Assembly: GCA_014773175.1 (NCBI GenBank) | Contig: VXCM01000217.1 | Span: 124,001-188,000, forward strand | Length of the DNA stretch: 64,000 nucleotides | Reading direction: 5' to 3' | From: Lucifuga dentata | Taxonomy: Eukaryota > Chordata > Actinopteri > Ophidiiformes > Bythitidae | Shown: piece by piece, positions 37,401 to 62,764 of the stretch | Layout of the letters: the number at the start of each line of letters is the position of its first letter | Numbering within the stretch: position 1 is the first letter of the stretch | Notes under the pieces: model-generated | Told to the model about the DNA's origin: nothing | What the model saw: the letters and a program-made list of their open reading frames with translations, nothing else | The model's database searches: none | Position numbers and translations under genes: made by a program

Positions 37401-40400
37401 AGACGGCTTTTACAGAGAAATTANAAATGTATGTCTCCGCCAGGGAATATAGTCCCAGGAGAAGACGGCTTTTACAGAGAAATTAAAAATAACTGTCCCT
37501 TTTGCATTTACGTGTACTCGTGACGTGCCCGTTGAAAATGTGCCTGTTCGGACTTTATGGTGTGCGCCGCAGCCAATGAGCGGAGCATATGCTGCCGTAC
37601 CCAGAGCGTATCCTGCCGCACGGACTACTTTTTACCGGCACAGCTCAATTCGAGAACTGCTCATCCAAACAACTTTGCACGCGACACTGCACGTCCTTGG
37701 GTCCTGAGCAATAAACCTGCAGAATTTCAACTTCATACAGTGACAGGTTCTAGAGATATTGGTGCCACAGACGAACAGACAGAGATTTCTGACTTCATAA
37801 TTAGATGTGAAAGAAGGAAAAACATTGAATTTTAATGTGGATGCATCACCTGAACATTTGAAAAAACATGAAAACTAAGATATGGTTTCATGTTCTGGAA
37901 AATGGTTGTCAGTAATGCAACATGTACGTTGGTATTATTTATTGGGTGTAAACATGAAAAATCACCAGTATGGTCCTTTAACCTTCATTACCCCAAAAAA
38001 CCAAGTCTTAACCCTAAAATAAATGGTTAACCTGTTAACCTTGTGGGGACCAGCACACTATGTGACGAATACAACACACACACACATACACACACACACA
38101 CTATGTCCTACTCATTGACCAGCTCTGTGTTTTTTCTCCCTCCAGAATGTCTGAACCATGAAGCTGTACACATGGTTACCAAATCCTGCTACAGCAAACA
38201 GAGGTGTGTTGTTGCCGTCGGCAACCAGACCTTCAGGGACCCCTGCTTCCCTGGAACCAGGAAGTACCTCACTGTGCTCTATGCGTGTGGTAGGACTCTG
38301 CTTTCTCATGCTCAAGATACAATTACAAGCCTGGTAATCAACTTGAGAGAAGTTCCAAAATAGGAACAAGCTAACGTGATACCGTGGACAGATTAGATCA
38401 CGTATGTTTTTGTTTTCTCTAATTCGTTATAGAACATTTCCTTTGGTTCACATTTGTAGTTTCCTATTTTGGATTCTTATCTGCTGATCTCAGCCATCAG
38501 TTGTTATCATATCACACCCAGCAGCACAGCAGCAGGGAAAAACAGCCGTGAGCTCAGTTTAGCTAGCTGACATCCTGCTAAACTTCCTGAAACTGGCACA
38601 AATGCCAATGAGCTCATCCAACAACTTTATTCATGTCTGTTAGATTAGAGATTAGACTTCAGCCTGGAACTGTAAGAATACATGTGACAAGCACTGCTGG
38701 CTCCAGTTAGTGCTGAACAATATGAGTTAAAGGACCATAACAGTGATTTTGTGTGTTTAAGTCCAATAAGTACTACCCACAACATGTTACGTTACTGAGA
38801 ATCTTTTTACAAAACATAAAACTGTATTTTAGTTTTCCTGCTGTTTTGCCAAATCCCAAGTCTTTCAAAATAAAATGTTACCACCTTAAAGTTTTATGTT
38901 TTGCCTGCCTAACATGTACATCTGAATATTGAAGGCATGGTTGCTTTTAATTTCTTGGTAAAAGTCATCATGCATTTTCTTCTGTTCGTCTGTGTTGGAC
39001 CGGTTAAAGAAAGTAACTTGAACAAAAAACTTAATAGACATCGTGTTTGCGATGATGGATTGTTTAACTCAAGCATGTTTCAGGGCTCTACAAATTGATT
39101 TTTTTTTTAATGGAACAAACTGAAACTGGAAGGTATGGGGAAAAAAATTCCAAAAATTACCACTACAGTAGCATGTTTTGGGAAATGGTTGTTAGTAACA
39201 TGTATGCGGGTGTATATACAGGGCTCAAAAAGGCAAAATTGACGGTATTGCCCTTTAAATGACACAGATTATCTGTCTCTCTAGTACCACAGATTCTACT
39301 AAGGGAGGCAGACCCAAACATATTCACCTCCACATCTTCTCCTACTGTGGACACAGAAAGAGGTAACAGCATCGTGCCATCTTTTAAAGTTAGATTATCT
39401 GACTTATTCCTCATATTTTCATACCTGTTTCTCCTGAAGATGTGGAGAAACCTTTTCCCAAAGGGTCCAGAAGGCCGGACAACTCAGGAGCTATGATAAG
39501 CAACTCTCTTCTGACCTACGGCTTCATCAAAGGTAGGGCTGCGAATCACACGGTAGCTCTCAATATGATGCTGTTAGGATACTTTGCCCATGTCATCGAT
39601 CACAACGCAGGAGATTCTGGCGATACGTGATTTATAGCAACAAACCCNCCCCCCCCCCCATGAAAAGCAACATGAAAACACATACACAACATGAAAAGCA
39701 ACATGAAAACACACACACACACAACTACAACATGACAAACTGAACCAACAGAAAACAAAACATTTTCAGATGTTAGAGGACCATACCACCCATTTTGCAT
39801 GTTTGAGTCTAGTATATTCAATTTTCATACACGTAACATTAGTGACAATCATTTCCCAAAGGATAAAACCGTATTTCAGCTTTTCTGATATTCTGTAAAA
39901 TCTCTTAATCTTTCAAAATCAAATATTCAAGTGATACACCCACCTTAAAAATCTATGTTTCGCCTGCTAATAGTTACACAGCCTTATGAAGTCACAGTCC
40001 TTTAAATTTTTTGATAAACGCAGGTCTTCTTATGGGACTGTATTCCTCAGTAGAGACATACATTCAACTCCATGCTTTTTATTGTGCTTAAATGCTAAAA
40101 TTACGAAACTTTGGAAAAAAAGAAACCTGAATACACGTCTTGTTTGCGTTGATGGATTACCTATCCCAAGAACGTTTCAAGTATCAACAAGTTGATTTTA
40201 ATAGCGTACCAGACTGGACTGAAACCAATGGAGGTCTGGAAGGTAGGAAAGACATTTTTAATTCACCATTCAAGTAGTATGCTTTGGGAAATGATTGTCA
40301 AGTAACGTTACGTATATGAAAATTAAATATACTAGGTTCAAACATGCAAAATGGTGGTATGGTCCTTTAAAAGTTTCAAGTATCACAATACTGTTGCCAG

Positions 40401-40877
40401 TGTCAATAGCGTATCGCAAGAGATTGTGCCATGATAAATATATCAATATTGTAGTTTTTGCTTAATAAAAGTAGACGTTATTCTCATGGACGTGTTATGA
40501 ATGTACACAGATGTTGATTCTGTTTTATCTAATTGATTTCCTGATCAGAGAATCCAGAAATGGCAGCACTGCTGTTCACCTCCAGCGTGTGTGTCGGCCT
40601 TCTTCTTACGCTGCTGGCCGTATCTGTCCGAGTGACCTGCAGAGGGCGCCAGCTCACAGATCACAGACTCGCAGACAAGTCCCGCAGCCAGAGGGAAGAA
40701 GAGGACGATGAGGATGAAGATGATGATGATGAGGGAACAGACAGTTCTTTAATCTCGGCCGGCTGGGAGGAAGCGACACATGTGAGCGAGGCGGCAGAGC
40801 GAGTGGAGCGGATTGAGCGCAGGGAGATGGTCATACAGGAGATTTGGATGAATGCTTATCCGAGTGACTCGTGTTAA
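34026..40877 (+). CDS. eva1c: EVA1C, SUEL-lectin transmembrane protein (eva-1 homologue C)
   Basis: Eight coding exons: 34026-34140, 35036-35235, 36604-36727, 36822-36974, 38146-38289, 39285-39362, 39440-39532 and 40549-40877 (TAA); 1236 nt, about 411 aa (human 441). An in-frame ATG at 34035 is an alternative start. Order: signal peptide (LFYLTFLLW), LADFS, SUEL-type lectin domain 1 (ACDGQPLRLHCPRHSTIS to KYLHVDYKC), lectin domain 2 (VVCEGEVMVLRCKPP to KYLTVLYAC), a stalk, one membrane helix (TSSVCVGLLLTLLAVSV), an acidic Glu/Asp run, and the conserved tail IERREMVIQEIWMNAY. The family acts as SLIT-binding, ROBO-associated receptors in axon guidance and binds heparin. Introns 1, 2, 4, 5 and 7 carry TTAA elements. 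Single N at 34272, 34426, 37424 and 39648 are all intronic. Confidence 0.92.
34199..34339. repeat. (GAT)n microsatellite, duplicated across N
   Basis: A GAT run plus the following unique bases (GGCGGCAGGGGTGAAC...) appears twice on either side of N at 34272. The second copy is probably an assembly artefact. EVA1C intron 1. Confidence 0.85.
34371..34890. mobile_element. TTAA element interrupted by a foldback element
   Basis: The left terminus TTAAAGGACCAT starts at 34371 and runs into a poly-T/N/poly-A junction. Family sequence resumes after 34835 with TTTTAGAATTGTTTTTCCTA. A right end was not found. It lies in EVA1C intron 1. Confidence 0.6.
34450..34827. mobile_element. 378-bp foldback element with 8-bp flanking direct repeat
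   Basis: Inverted repeats of about 90 bp: the left arm has ATTCATTTAAGAATCC and CGTTATTCATT, and the right arm carries their reverse complement. Both sides are flanked by TTCTGGAG (34442-34449 and 34828-34835), an apparent target duplication as hAT elements make. No coding sequence. It is inserted inside a TTAA element. Confidence 0.7.
35407..36018. mobile_element. TTAA element, full-length copy with duplicated left terminus
   Basis: The first 30 bp (TTAAAGGACATTACC through GCATG) are repeated at 35437. The right end is AGTATGGTCCTTTAA. 612 bp, EVA1C intron 2. Confidence 0.85.
36019..36449. mobile_element. TTAA element, left-truncated copy abutting its neighbour
   Basis: It begins directly at the right end of the preceding copy, inside the arm, with family landmarks CAAATCCCCTAATCTTTC and CTTCTCCTGGGACTATTTTC, and ends TTGTCCTTTAA. 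EVA1C intron 2. Confidence 0.75.
37080..37981. mobile_element. TTAA element carrying an insertion and an assembly duplication
   Basis: Left TTAAAGGAGTATACTGGTG, right AGTATGGTCCTTTAA. Its 902 bp exceed the family because of a 61-bp exact duplication around N (37424) and roughly 320 bp of unrelated, GC-richer DNA at about 37489-37810. EVA1C intron 4. Confidence 0.75.
38727..39258. mobile_element. TTAA element in EVA1C intron 5
   Basis: Left TTAAAGGACCATAACAGTG, right GGTATTGCCCTTTAA, 532 bp. The right end stops only 26 bp before the next exon (39285). Confidence 0.8.
39773..40370. mobile_element. TTAA element in EVA1C intron 7
   Basis: Left TTAGAGGACCATACCACCC (the TTAA has mutated to TTAG), right GGTATGGTCCTTTAA, 598 bp. 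Confidence 0.85.
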
Positions 40878-43332
40878 CTAAACTCATCTGCTACCATGGA
40901 TGCTCGGCAACTCCAGAATATTTTTTAGGAGTTGAATTTTGCCCTCCTGCGTTTTGCTGTTTTGCGTTCAGTTTGGGGAGATTGTAATATTTCGTCCAAG
41001 CTGCAGTTTTAGCCATTTTTAAATGATCAAGAAGTTGATATGATGTGATCACCAGTAGGTGAAGGCATCAAAAAATCAAGTATTGAAAAACTTAGTGCAT
41101 TCAGAAACTAGTTTCAGTTTGTTCAGTAAGCTATGAATCATATCAGCATTATTAAGCTAAAGATTTATACAAAGAGTAAATGTCTTGTTATTTTGTAAAA
41201 ACTGGATTTAAGAGCATTTTTATTCTATTTTAAAGCAGTATATAAAAGGTAAGGCATTGAAAAAATGCTCATTATAGGAACTAGTATCAAAGTCAAAGTG
41301 CTCTACTGTATTATACTGGTATATTATACTGGTATTGAAATATTTATGAAGGATATCCAGCCAGGTATTGTTGAAATATTGCATTTACTCACATTGACCA
41401 GCAAATAATCTTCTGTAGGTTTTCAGGTCAAGTTGTTTACTAGTCTAGAAAGGATGAAATTTCTGATCTGGACTGAGGTCCTAAAGCTCACACATTAATT
41501 TAAAGGACAATACCAGTGGTTCTGCATGTTTGAGCCCAATAAATACTATATACTTATACATTACTGCCAATGATTTTCTAAAACGTACTACTGGAGCTGT
41601 AAATTTTCTAAAAGCTTTTCCTACCTTCCAGACAGCCATTGGTTTGAGTTCATTCCAGTAAAAATCAACTTGTACAGACTTGAAACATGCTTGAGATACG
41701 TAATCCATCATGGCGACCAACATGTCATTCTTATTTTTTTTGTTGAAGTTACTTGATTTAACCAGTCCAACATGGAGCTGCATGGAAGAAAATGTATATT
41801 TCCTCCAGGAAATACAGTCCAGCAGAAGATGGTTTTTACTGAGAAATTAAAAATGATCAGACCTTCTATATTTGACGTATGTGTTAGCAGGCAAAACACT
41901 GAAAGTTTAGGGGATTTGGTAAAATAACATGAAAACTAAAATAGAGTTTTATGTTTTGGAAAATGTGGATAGTATTTATGAGGCTCAAGCATGTAAAATC
42001 ACTGACATGGTCTCTCAAGATCACTTATATTATTGATTCATAATCAAGGATCTACTAGTGGAACTAATAAGACACTAGAACCAAAGAACTTATCAGGGAA
42101 CATGAGCTGAGTTTGTCCAAAGGACCATAAACACCGTCCACATTACTTTCACCCCCTAAACTCCATCTCAGCTTAAACTCCAGAATTAAAATCCTGCTCA
42201 TTTTTTTTTTTAAGTATAAGCTAATTTTTAGTTTAATAAACTAAGCATTAACACAACTTTTACAACACTGGTAAACTGCAGCATATTTTACAATAATGTT
42301 CAGCAAACTACAATGTGATCATTTGATATATACTAATTTAGGAAGTGCTATAGTCATTGTTTTCCCTACAGTGAAACCAACATATTAGTGGTAGTTAAAG
42401 TTCGCAGCTGTTCATGCAACTATTACTAAAGTAAGATTCACCTGCTGCTGATCACTCCATTTAAAGAGCCAACAGCACGGGATGTAAAGAAAAAGTGGAA
42501 TTATCCTTTAAATCTACACATCAGATCAGCATGTTTTCCCTGAAAGCGCTCTGAATCACCGCAGCACATCAGTCACATGTTCCACATAATTCAACCCTCC
42601 ATTGAAATAAAAAAAAAACTGTGACCTCTTACGGCTTCCTCTCTCCTGCTGGGATCAGAGNCCCTCCATTGAAATAAAAAAAAAACTGTGACCTCTTACG
42701 GCTTCCTCTCTCCTGCTGGGATCAGAGGCGGAGCCATGACCCACGGTAGTAACTTCCTGTCTCAGCAGCACTGGCCTTCAGAGATGTCATTAAAGGGGGA
42801 CAAAGAGAGGAAAGGTGTAGTTTCTCCCTGGACTCTTGGAGATGTAAAACTGGTTTCCTGTTGAGCTCAGAATCTGAAACACTGTCAAAACACCATTAAT
42901 ACACGATGTGTAATATGCACAGCTTCTGAAAGAGAGACACAAGAACTATTTGATTTTTTTTTTACACTAAATAAAAATCTATTGACTTTTGATATGTAGT
43001 ATTTTATTTTAATAAACGTATCTTCACAACATGACATTGAAAATAGAACAGATTCCACTTTAAACATGCAATCTTCTTCATATGCTAAAACTCAACGCCG
43101 TGGTGTTTGGCCAGAACTCAAATTCTAATGACAGCGCCATCATCTGCCTGTACTTGATGTATTCCTATTCCTTAAGTATTTGTGAGGAAGACCTCAAATT
43201 ACCTCCAAAAACAGTTTTTTTTCAGGGGAACTTCAACATTGTAAAACAGCAGTTCATTGTGATAAGGTGTAATTTAATCAGCTGCAGAGAGATTTCTGGT
43301 GGACCAGATCAGGCTCGGAGTGTTTGTGGTCT
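40878..43332. other. EVA1C-CFAP298 convergent intergenic region
   Basis: The two genes converge here. Beyond both 3' UTRs it holds a TTAA element (41500-42018) and an exact 66-bp duplication around an N at 42661. On the minus strand AATAAA at 43008-43003 is a likely CFAP298 poly(A) signal, giving a 3' UTR of roughly 0.3 kb. No exon was seen. Confidence 0.55.
41500..42018. mobile_element. TTAA element, diverged copy
   Basis: Left TTAAAGGACAATACCAGTG, right end decayed (GGTCTCTCAA). Intergenic between EVA1C and CFAP298. Confidence 0.75.
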
Positions 43333-45504
43333 TTATCTGGGTCCCCATTTGATGTTAGTGAGGCCCTGAAACTGTCTTTTGAGAGCCTGTCTGTCTGACC
43401 ACTCTGAGTCCAGGTAGCTGTCATCATCAGCCTCCTCCAGTTTCTGAAAGTTTAACCGGGACAAGTTTAAAATGCCATATAAATGAGGAACACGGTTTGT
43501 AACTATATAATTCCTTCTATACTTTTGTAATACTGCTGCTGAGTCTTTCCCCACCTTGAGTTCTTCCTGTCTCTTATAGTAATTCATCATCATCTGTTTC
43601 TGCTGCTCTTCTGTGATCAGAGGCTCTCTCCCTGGCGCCCCCTGGCCTTTCTGAAGGGAATAGCAGCACATGGATTACAGTTCTTCCAAACCACAAAATC
43701 AGATGAAATATAGTCTGTAAAAAAAAAAAAAAAAAANAAAAAAAAAAAAAAAAAGAAATACTACCTTGACTGACTGACACAGTTCTTACCTTTTGGATTT
43801 TCACAACAAGCTTAGTCTTCTCATTTTTGCCAATGTATTCCTGGAGTTTTTTTCCTCTCTGCAGTTCTTTGGCAGCCCACCACAGCTGACACTGGTCTTC
43901 TTTGATCACCTGCAGAGACGCCTGGAAGGAAGAGACACAAGCAAGGAATGGAGGAAGAATGAGAGAGGATTAAAGTGAAACTGAAGACGGCTTTCAGATA
44001 CTTGTTAAAATACCACATAAGAGAACCCATCTTAAAATTATCCTATCAACAATGAGAAAAGAAAAAAAAACATGTTTGGAAAATAAATGTATATGCATCC
44101 ATCGATCATTTTGACAGCCCAGTTGCTGGATCCAGTTGCTGTTTTGATTTTCAGTGTCGCTGTCTGAATCGTGAATAATGTCAGTTTCTCACATTTGTTT
44201 TTTTTAAGCTAACTCAAGTCCTTGTGATTGAAAACTAATATCTAATTACCACTAAGAGTCTTTGAAATGGTTTACCTGAGTTCCAGAAAGGTCTTCCTGG
44301 TTCTCAAACTCCATCCGGATTGGGTCGTGCGGCGGAAGCCCCATCGGATAGACGATCATGACGGCACCTCTTAGCTGATCCAGAGCTTCTTTCACCATCT
44401 CCATCGTGACACAAACATTTGCTTGAACCTGTTTCTGAAGGATGAAGTAAGATATGCATTGAATTTTTAAAAAAATGTGACCGTGAGTACAGAACAAGAG
44501 CTGAGGATTTGGCATTTATAGTCATACTCACTTTCGAGATCATTGCTTTTGATGCCTCCATTGTTTTCATCAACACCTCTTTCATTTTTTCATTTGGAGC
44601 TGGTTAAAAGGTAAAGAAAAAGGGACTGCCAATGAGTGAAATCTTTTTTCCTTCCTGCATACAGATTAAACGACATCTCCCTTGCAACACATTTCCACAC
44701 AAAACAAAAGGACTGAAAACTTTTTCAATCAACCCTTTAGTATAAGTTACATGCCAATCCCCACAAAGAAAGGAAAAAAATATCCCCACAACTTTTATAT
44801 TTTAAATAACTACAGAATTCACAAAGAGACTGGAGTTTCTATCAGAGGTATAAGAGAGGTTGCATGCACTTGCATTAGAGTTTACAATGTTTTGCCAGAA
44901 ATCAGCACCTCTAACTCACAGCCACAGCAAGTTTTAAAGGGACATGAATGTTAAAAATACAACAACACACATCCCGAAGCCACAACCTGAACCTTAATGT
45001 CCAGGTGTGCTGAGAACTTTAACTACCTGCTATGCATGTAGAATAACTCTCTCCAGTAGTTAGCCAACAGTCAAGAATGTGATTCTCACCTTGTCCGTTC
45101 CTTCTCCCAATCTCGTCTTTCTTAAACACTGCTCCTCCGCTGGGCACACACGTGTCTTCCCATTCATCCTTCAGTTTCAGCTCCACAAGCTGCTCCTCTG
45201 TCAGGCCCTGCATGTTGGGGGGCAGCGTGATGCCATGATCTGCCAGCTCAGGGATCTCTGAGGATAAACAAAGACACGCCTGTGACTGTTCAGCATCCTG
45301 ACAGTGTCACTGTGTCCCACCGGTCTGTAAGATCAATGATAAACGCTCAGTCTTTAATTTTTTACCTGAGCATATTCTGTCCACTTTGAGTCTGGCGTTG
45401 TAAATGTCTGTAATTTGCTGTATCAGAGTCTCCAGAGCCGTATCCACGCTGGTGTTGAACAGAAACTGGCTTTCATCTCCACGCTTCACATGCAGCTGCA
45501 CCAT
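43333..45504 (-). CDS. cfap298: CFAP298, cilia and flagella associated protein 298 (C21orf59/kurly)
   Basis: Seven coding exons on the minus strand: 45366-45504 (ATG), 45090-45257, 44532-44599, 44276-44434, 43790-43921, 43555-43650 and 43333-43443 (TAA); 873 nt, 290 aa, the same length as human. It starts MVQLHVKRGDESQFLF; other landmarks are LPPNMQGLTEEQLVELKLKD, MIVYPMGLPPHDPIRMEFEN, QLWWAAKELQRGKKLQEYIG, GREPLITEEQQKQMM and the end LTNIKWGPR. The family is required for outer dynein arm assembly and cilia motility, and for planar polarity of cilia in zebrafish; human mutations cause primary ciliary dyskinesia. All exon phases agree. A poly-A/N junction (43737) lies in an intron. An RFX X-box lies upstream. 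Confidence 0.97.
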
Positions 45505-45628
45505 TCTGAAAACTAATTCTCCACAAATTTGCTTCCTTAAAATAAAGTTAATGTCTGTTTATTTTCTAGTAATTCCACAACAGTACAATGACTGAGTTGC
45601 CCCGACTAGTTAGTGTTGAAGTTACGGC

Positions 45629-45642
45629 GTAACCATGGTAAC
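45629..45642. promoter_or_regulatory. RFX X-box upstream of CFAP298
   Basis: GTAACCATGGTAAC fits the RFX consensus GTNRCC-N(0-3)-RGYAAC and is almost palindromic. It starts 125 bp upstream of the CFAP298 ATG. RFX2/RFX3 drive motile-cilia genes through such sites, and CFAP298 is one of them. Confidence 0.75.
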
Positions 45643-48600
45643 AGTCCATAAAGCCCTGTGCAGACTTTTCCAGAAAGCTAGCTTTTTAGCTAACACTAGC
45701 TGGTGTACATTTACATTCAGTGTCTCAGTCAGTAAAAGGGTAACCGCTGTCTAAGGACTGAAAATAATAAAACATAACCGGCGTTAAGAAGTAATGCAAT
45801 ACAGTTATTCTCGTATTTAGGCGCTGTTTATGTTTAGTATTTGACTATCCTAAAACTACTAGCAAAACATTAGGATTAATCTTTTCCGGTCTTTGCTCTT
45901 CTCGCGATATTTTACGGGAAGTTGAATAACTGTAATTCGCGTTGCTGCCCTCTAGAGGTCATTTGTGTACATTGAACCTTTAGCAACGATGGTGTATTTT
46001 AAGACTGCAATTACTGTAGCTGCTGTTTTCATTCGGAAACCGTATCTGTCAATTATTATTTTAATTAATCAATGTATCATTTAGTGTACGAAGTCAAAAG
46101 GATGACAAATACCCATCACAGATTTACAGAACCTAAAGTGATGTCTTAAAAGAAATAACTTTGAGATGTGTAGGCAAAACTGTATGTAATGCGTGATATA
46201 CAGTTATCATATGATGTACAATTAGTCAGCATCCAGGTCAACTTACATTTATTATTGCATACATACAACACAAAATGCTTCATACATAAATGTGCAATCA
46301 GCTGCACTAATATGGAACCTTGGATATTAACATGAATAGCTGCATCATGTTTTCTCTTGAATACATACAGAATATGTTTAACAGCACAGACCTATACTAT
46401 GGATTATAGTCATAAAAAGGGACACCAACCTCACAAAAGGAGCAATTTGTTTCTTATAAAATCTCATCTTGAACATGGCATGACACAAAGCGCTGGCTAA
46501 TTACCTACCATTAATGCAGATACAGTTGACTACTGCACACATTTGGATAACATAATAAAAGCATTTTAGAGATAACATCAATTCCAACCTTGAGATGTAA
46601 GCAAAGGCAACATTATACACTTGCTTACAGTTACTGCTTTCAGTGCAGTGAACAAAGGCTGAATCATTTTTTTCATATAAAGCACAGAAGCATCAGTTAG
46701 CTGTTAGCCATCAAAATGCTTTTATGAAAACACATATCTGGCAGATATGTTATTTCTGAAGGAAGGCGGGGGAAAGAACATCTGGTTATACAACAACAGC
46801 GGGTTTGTGTTGTGTTGGGAGGATTAAATTCTCACTGATCTGCTAAATAATTGCTCGTCTATATGCCAGTGCCATTGACAGTCACCTGTAAAACTCAAAA
46901 CCAGTGAAAGAGTGAAGCAGGTAATACAGCAAAAAAAAACACTGACCCATCACCATACACACTGCTCGAATGGTTACGAAATAAACAAGGTTCAGCATAA
47001 TAATTGCTCTCAAAATGAGGAAATACCACAGCTGGCTCTGCAAATGCTGAGAAGAGTTTGATACCCCACAATGCAATCTGTGGGTAAAACAACAAAATCA
47101 TACTATTCAATCTGGAATGTAGGCCACACTGAGCCCAAGAAGAACACATTTGGACATCTGGATCCAAGCCTAATGTGTAGTTTAGTCCATATTTTCAGTC
47201 TAGGTTCTCACTCAGGAATAAGGTCCTTTTTGTTACTGTGCTGTAAACAATCAGGGTATAACGAGTCGGAGAGCAGAGATACGTCGTTACAGTCAAATAC
47301 AGTGGTTGTCAGTTCAAAACCTGTGAGCAAACATACTGTGTGTAGTTAAAAGAGAAGATCTGCTGCTGTGGGAGAGCTCTGGTAGAGTCTACACACTGCC
47401 AAATCTGTACACACCCTCACATCCAAGCACCAACACTGTCACGCACGACGACAGACGACACACACCTCAAACACAGCACATCACTTCTCATCACACTATC
47501 AACAATAGATCATCTAGAGTAAACTTCTTTAGAAATTAAAAGTAGAATTTTACAAGAAAACCAAACCCCCCACCCCAGAAATGCATCATTTACTGGCATC
47601 ATCTTGGTGCTCACACATTCTCTGAAGTTATAGTAGCTTTGGACAAATCAAGAATGATCAAAACACGACAGAGGTGGAAGCAGGTTGAACGGTTAAAAAG
47701 CGCTCGTCTTGTTCAGTCCACAGGTTTCTAATCTCTCCGTCGCTTTGCCATCAACAAGAATTCAATAAAAGAAAACAGACTCAGTGCATATGAGTTACAT
47801 TATGCAAACCACTGACAGACATTTATCACAAATACACACATTTAGCGAGTAGTTTCCGTATTGAAGACACATTTATACATAATCAGTATTTATAGGTTTC
47901 GATATAGAGATATGTAACATATTAAGCTAAGCGTAAGACCCTATAGACAAATTATGTCAGCTAATAGAGAGCAATCCACTGATTATCGAGCGGATGAAAC
48001 GATATTAGATTAGCAGTACTGCAGCAGTGAACAGTTTGACTATGACACCAATTCGTGCTGTTGCTCTTCACACTGTGGTGCTGGCAAGGAGGCGATGACG
48101 TAAACCCAGTGAAACATAAAGTACATTCATTATAAAACCAGGGGAATAAATATGACAGGTTTTCAGATTTGCCCCCTGATATGCAGAAACAAAGAGAAAA
48201 AAACTTGAGCAGAAAGGAATAACTCTGTAATCTGTGATTGCTGCTTATGGGCAACAAACAACAATTTAGGGAACAAATGCACAACCTGCAGTTCGTAGCC
48301 TTCACCTGACTGCTTCATATGAGCTAACAACACTTGAAAAGCGTCTACTTTATCAGTCAAATGATAGATACAAGCCAGAGTGTGTCAGCGACAGGTAACA
48401 CTGATGTGAAACCCTCAGAAAAGTTTGATATTACACAGGAGCTCACACACACACACACACATGGATTTGTGTGTATAGATATACTTATGTAATTATATAC
48501 TGTAGACACAGGCACGTTTGCTGCCATAAATTAAAAATAAACACCAGAACCACTCACTTTAAAATAACTGTTAATATCAGGGAACGAGCAAACATCTCCA

Positions 48601-48803
48601 TTTTAAGGACTGAACACAGATTTAGGTTCACAGATTTCTCATGTTACTGCTCAACTGCTTGGCTGAGATATGAATACTTTCCTATGATCCAGAAGGGGGT
48701 GGGCTATATTCTTAAATACAGTCTCTTTTTTACATAGCATACACACACACAGATGTACACATTTATCATAGATCTATACATATCTGAATATGCCCTGTAC
48801 ACA
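45643..48803. other. CFAP298-SYNJ1 intergenic region and SYNJ1 3' UTR
   Basis: SYNJ1 ends at 48804 on the same strand as CFAP298. No exon was recognised between them. Part of the 3 kb, from 48803 downwards, must be SYNJ1 3' UTR, but no poly(A) site could be fixed. It holds a (CA)n near 48447-48461 and a CTCF-like core at 45946-45958 (TGCCCTCTAGAGG, one mismatch). Confidence 0.55.
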
Positions 48804-62339
<13,536 letters not shown>

Positions 62340-62764
62340 CTGCACAGAAGAGACAGCCAGAAAAGACAAAAAAAAAAGAAAAAAAAAAAAGACAATTCAC
62401 CGGGTCGTCCTTTACTAATGAGCAAAAGGAAAGCTGCACAAACACACACATGTTGCAGATGACCAGAACACCTGGTGGTGAAGAACAAATTTGGGATAGC
62501 AATTTTAGTCATTATTTGAACAGTGGAAAAAAGACTTTCATACTGACAAAAAAAAATAATGTCACAGAACAAAAGCAACACAGGGGTGGACAAGGGAGAT
62601 TTAGTTAAAACAGAGACAAAGACACTGAGCAGCAGAAATCTTCATTTCCTGTCTGTCCTTTCCAGGTCTTTGCCTCTGTCTCTCACTATGTCTCTTCTAT
62701 TCCCTCATTTTTAAAGTTCCCTGGTTGCTGACAGAATCACAGCACCAAAACCTGACAAAGAGCC

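Noticed and set aside
37557..37835. 92-residue plus-strand open frame in EVA1C intron 4
   Set aside because: Lies within a repeat insert, has no recognisable domain, and does not fit the EVA1C exon phases.
42595..42727. Apparent 66-bp tandem repeat
   Set aside because: The copies are identical and separated by exactly one N, the same signature as five other joins; treated as an artefact, not a biological duplication.
46882..47167. Hydrophobic open frames on the minus strand after SYNJ1
   Set aside because: No start context, splice sites or family similarity; more likely SYNJ1 3' UTR or spacer.
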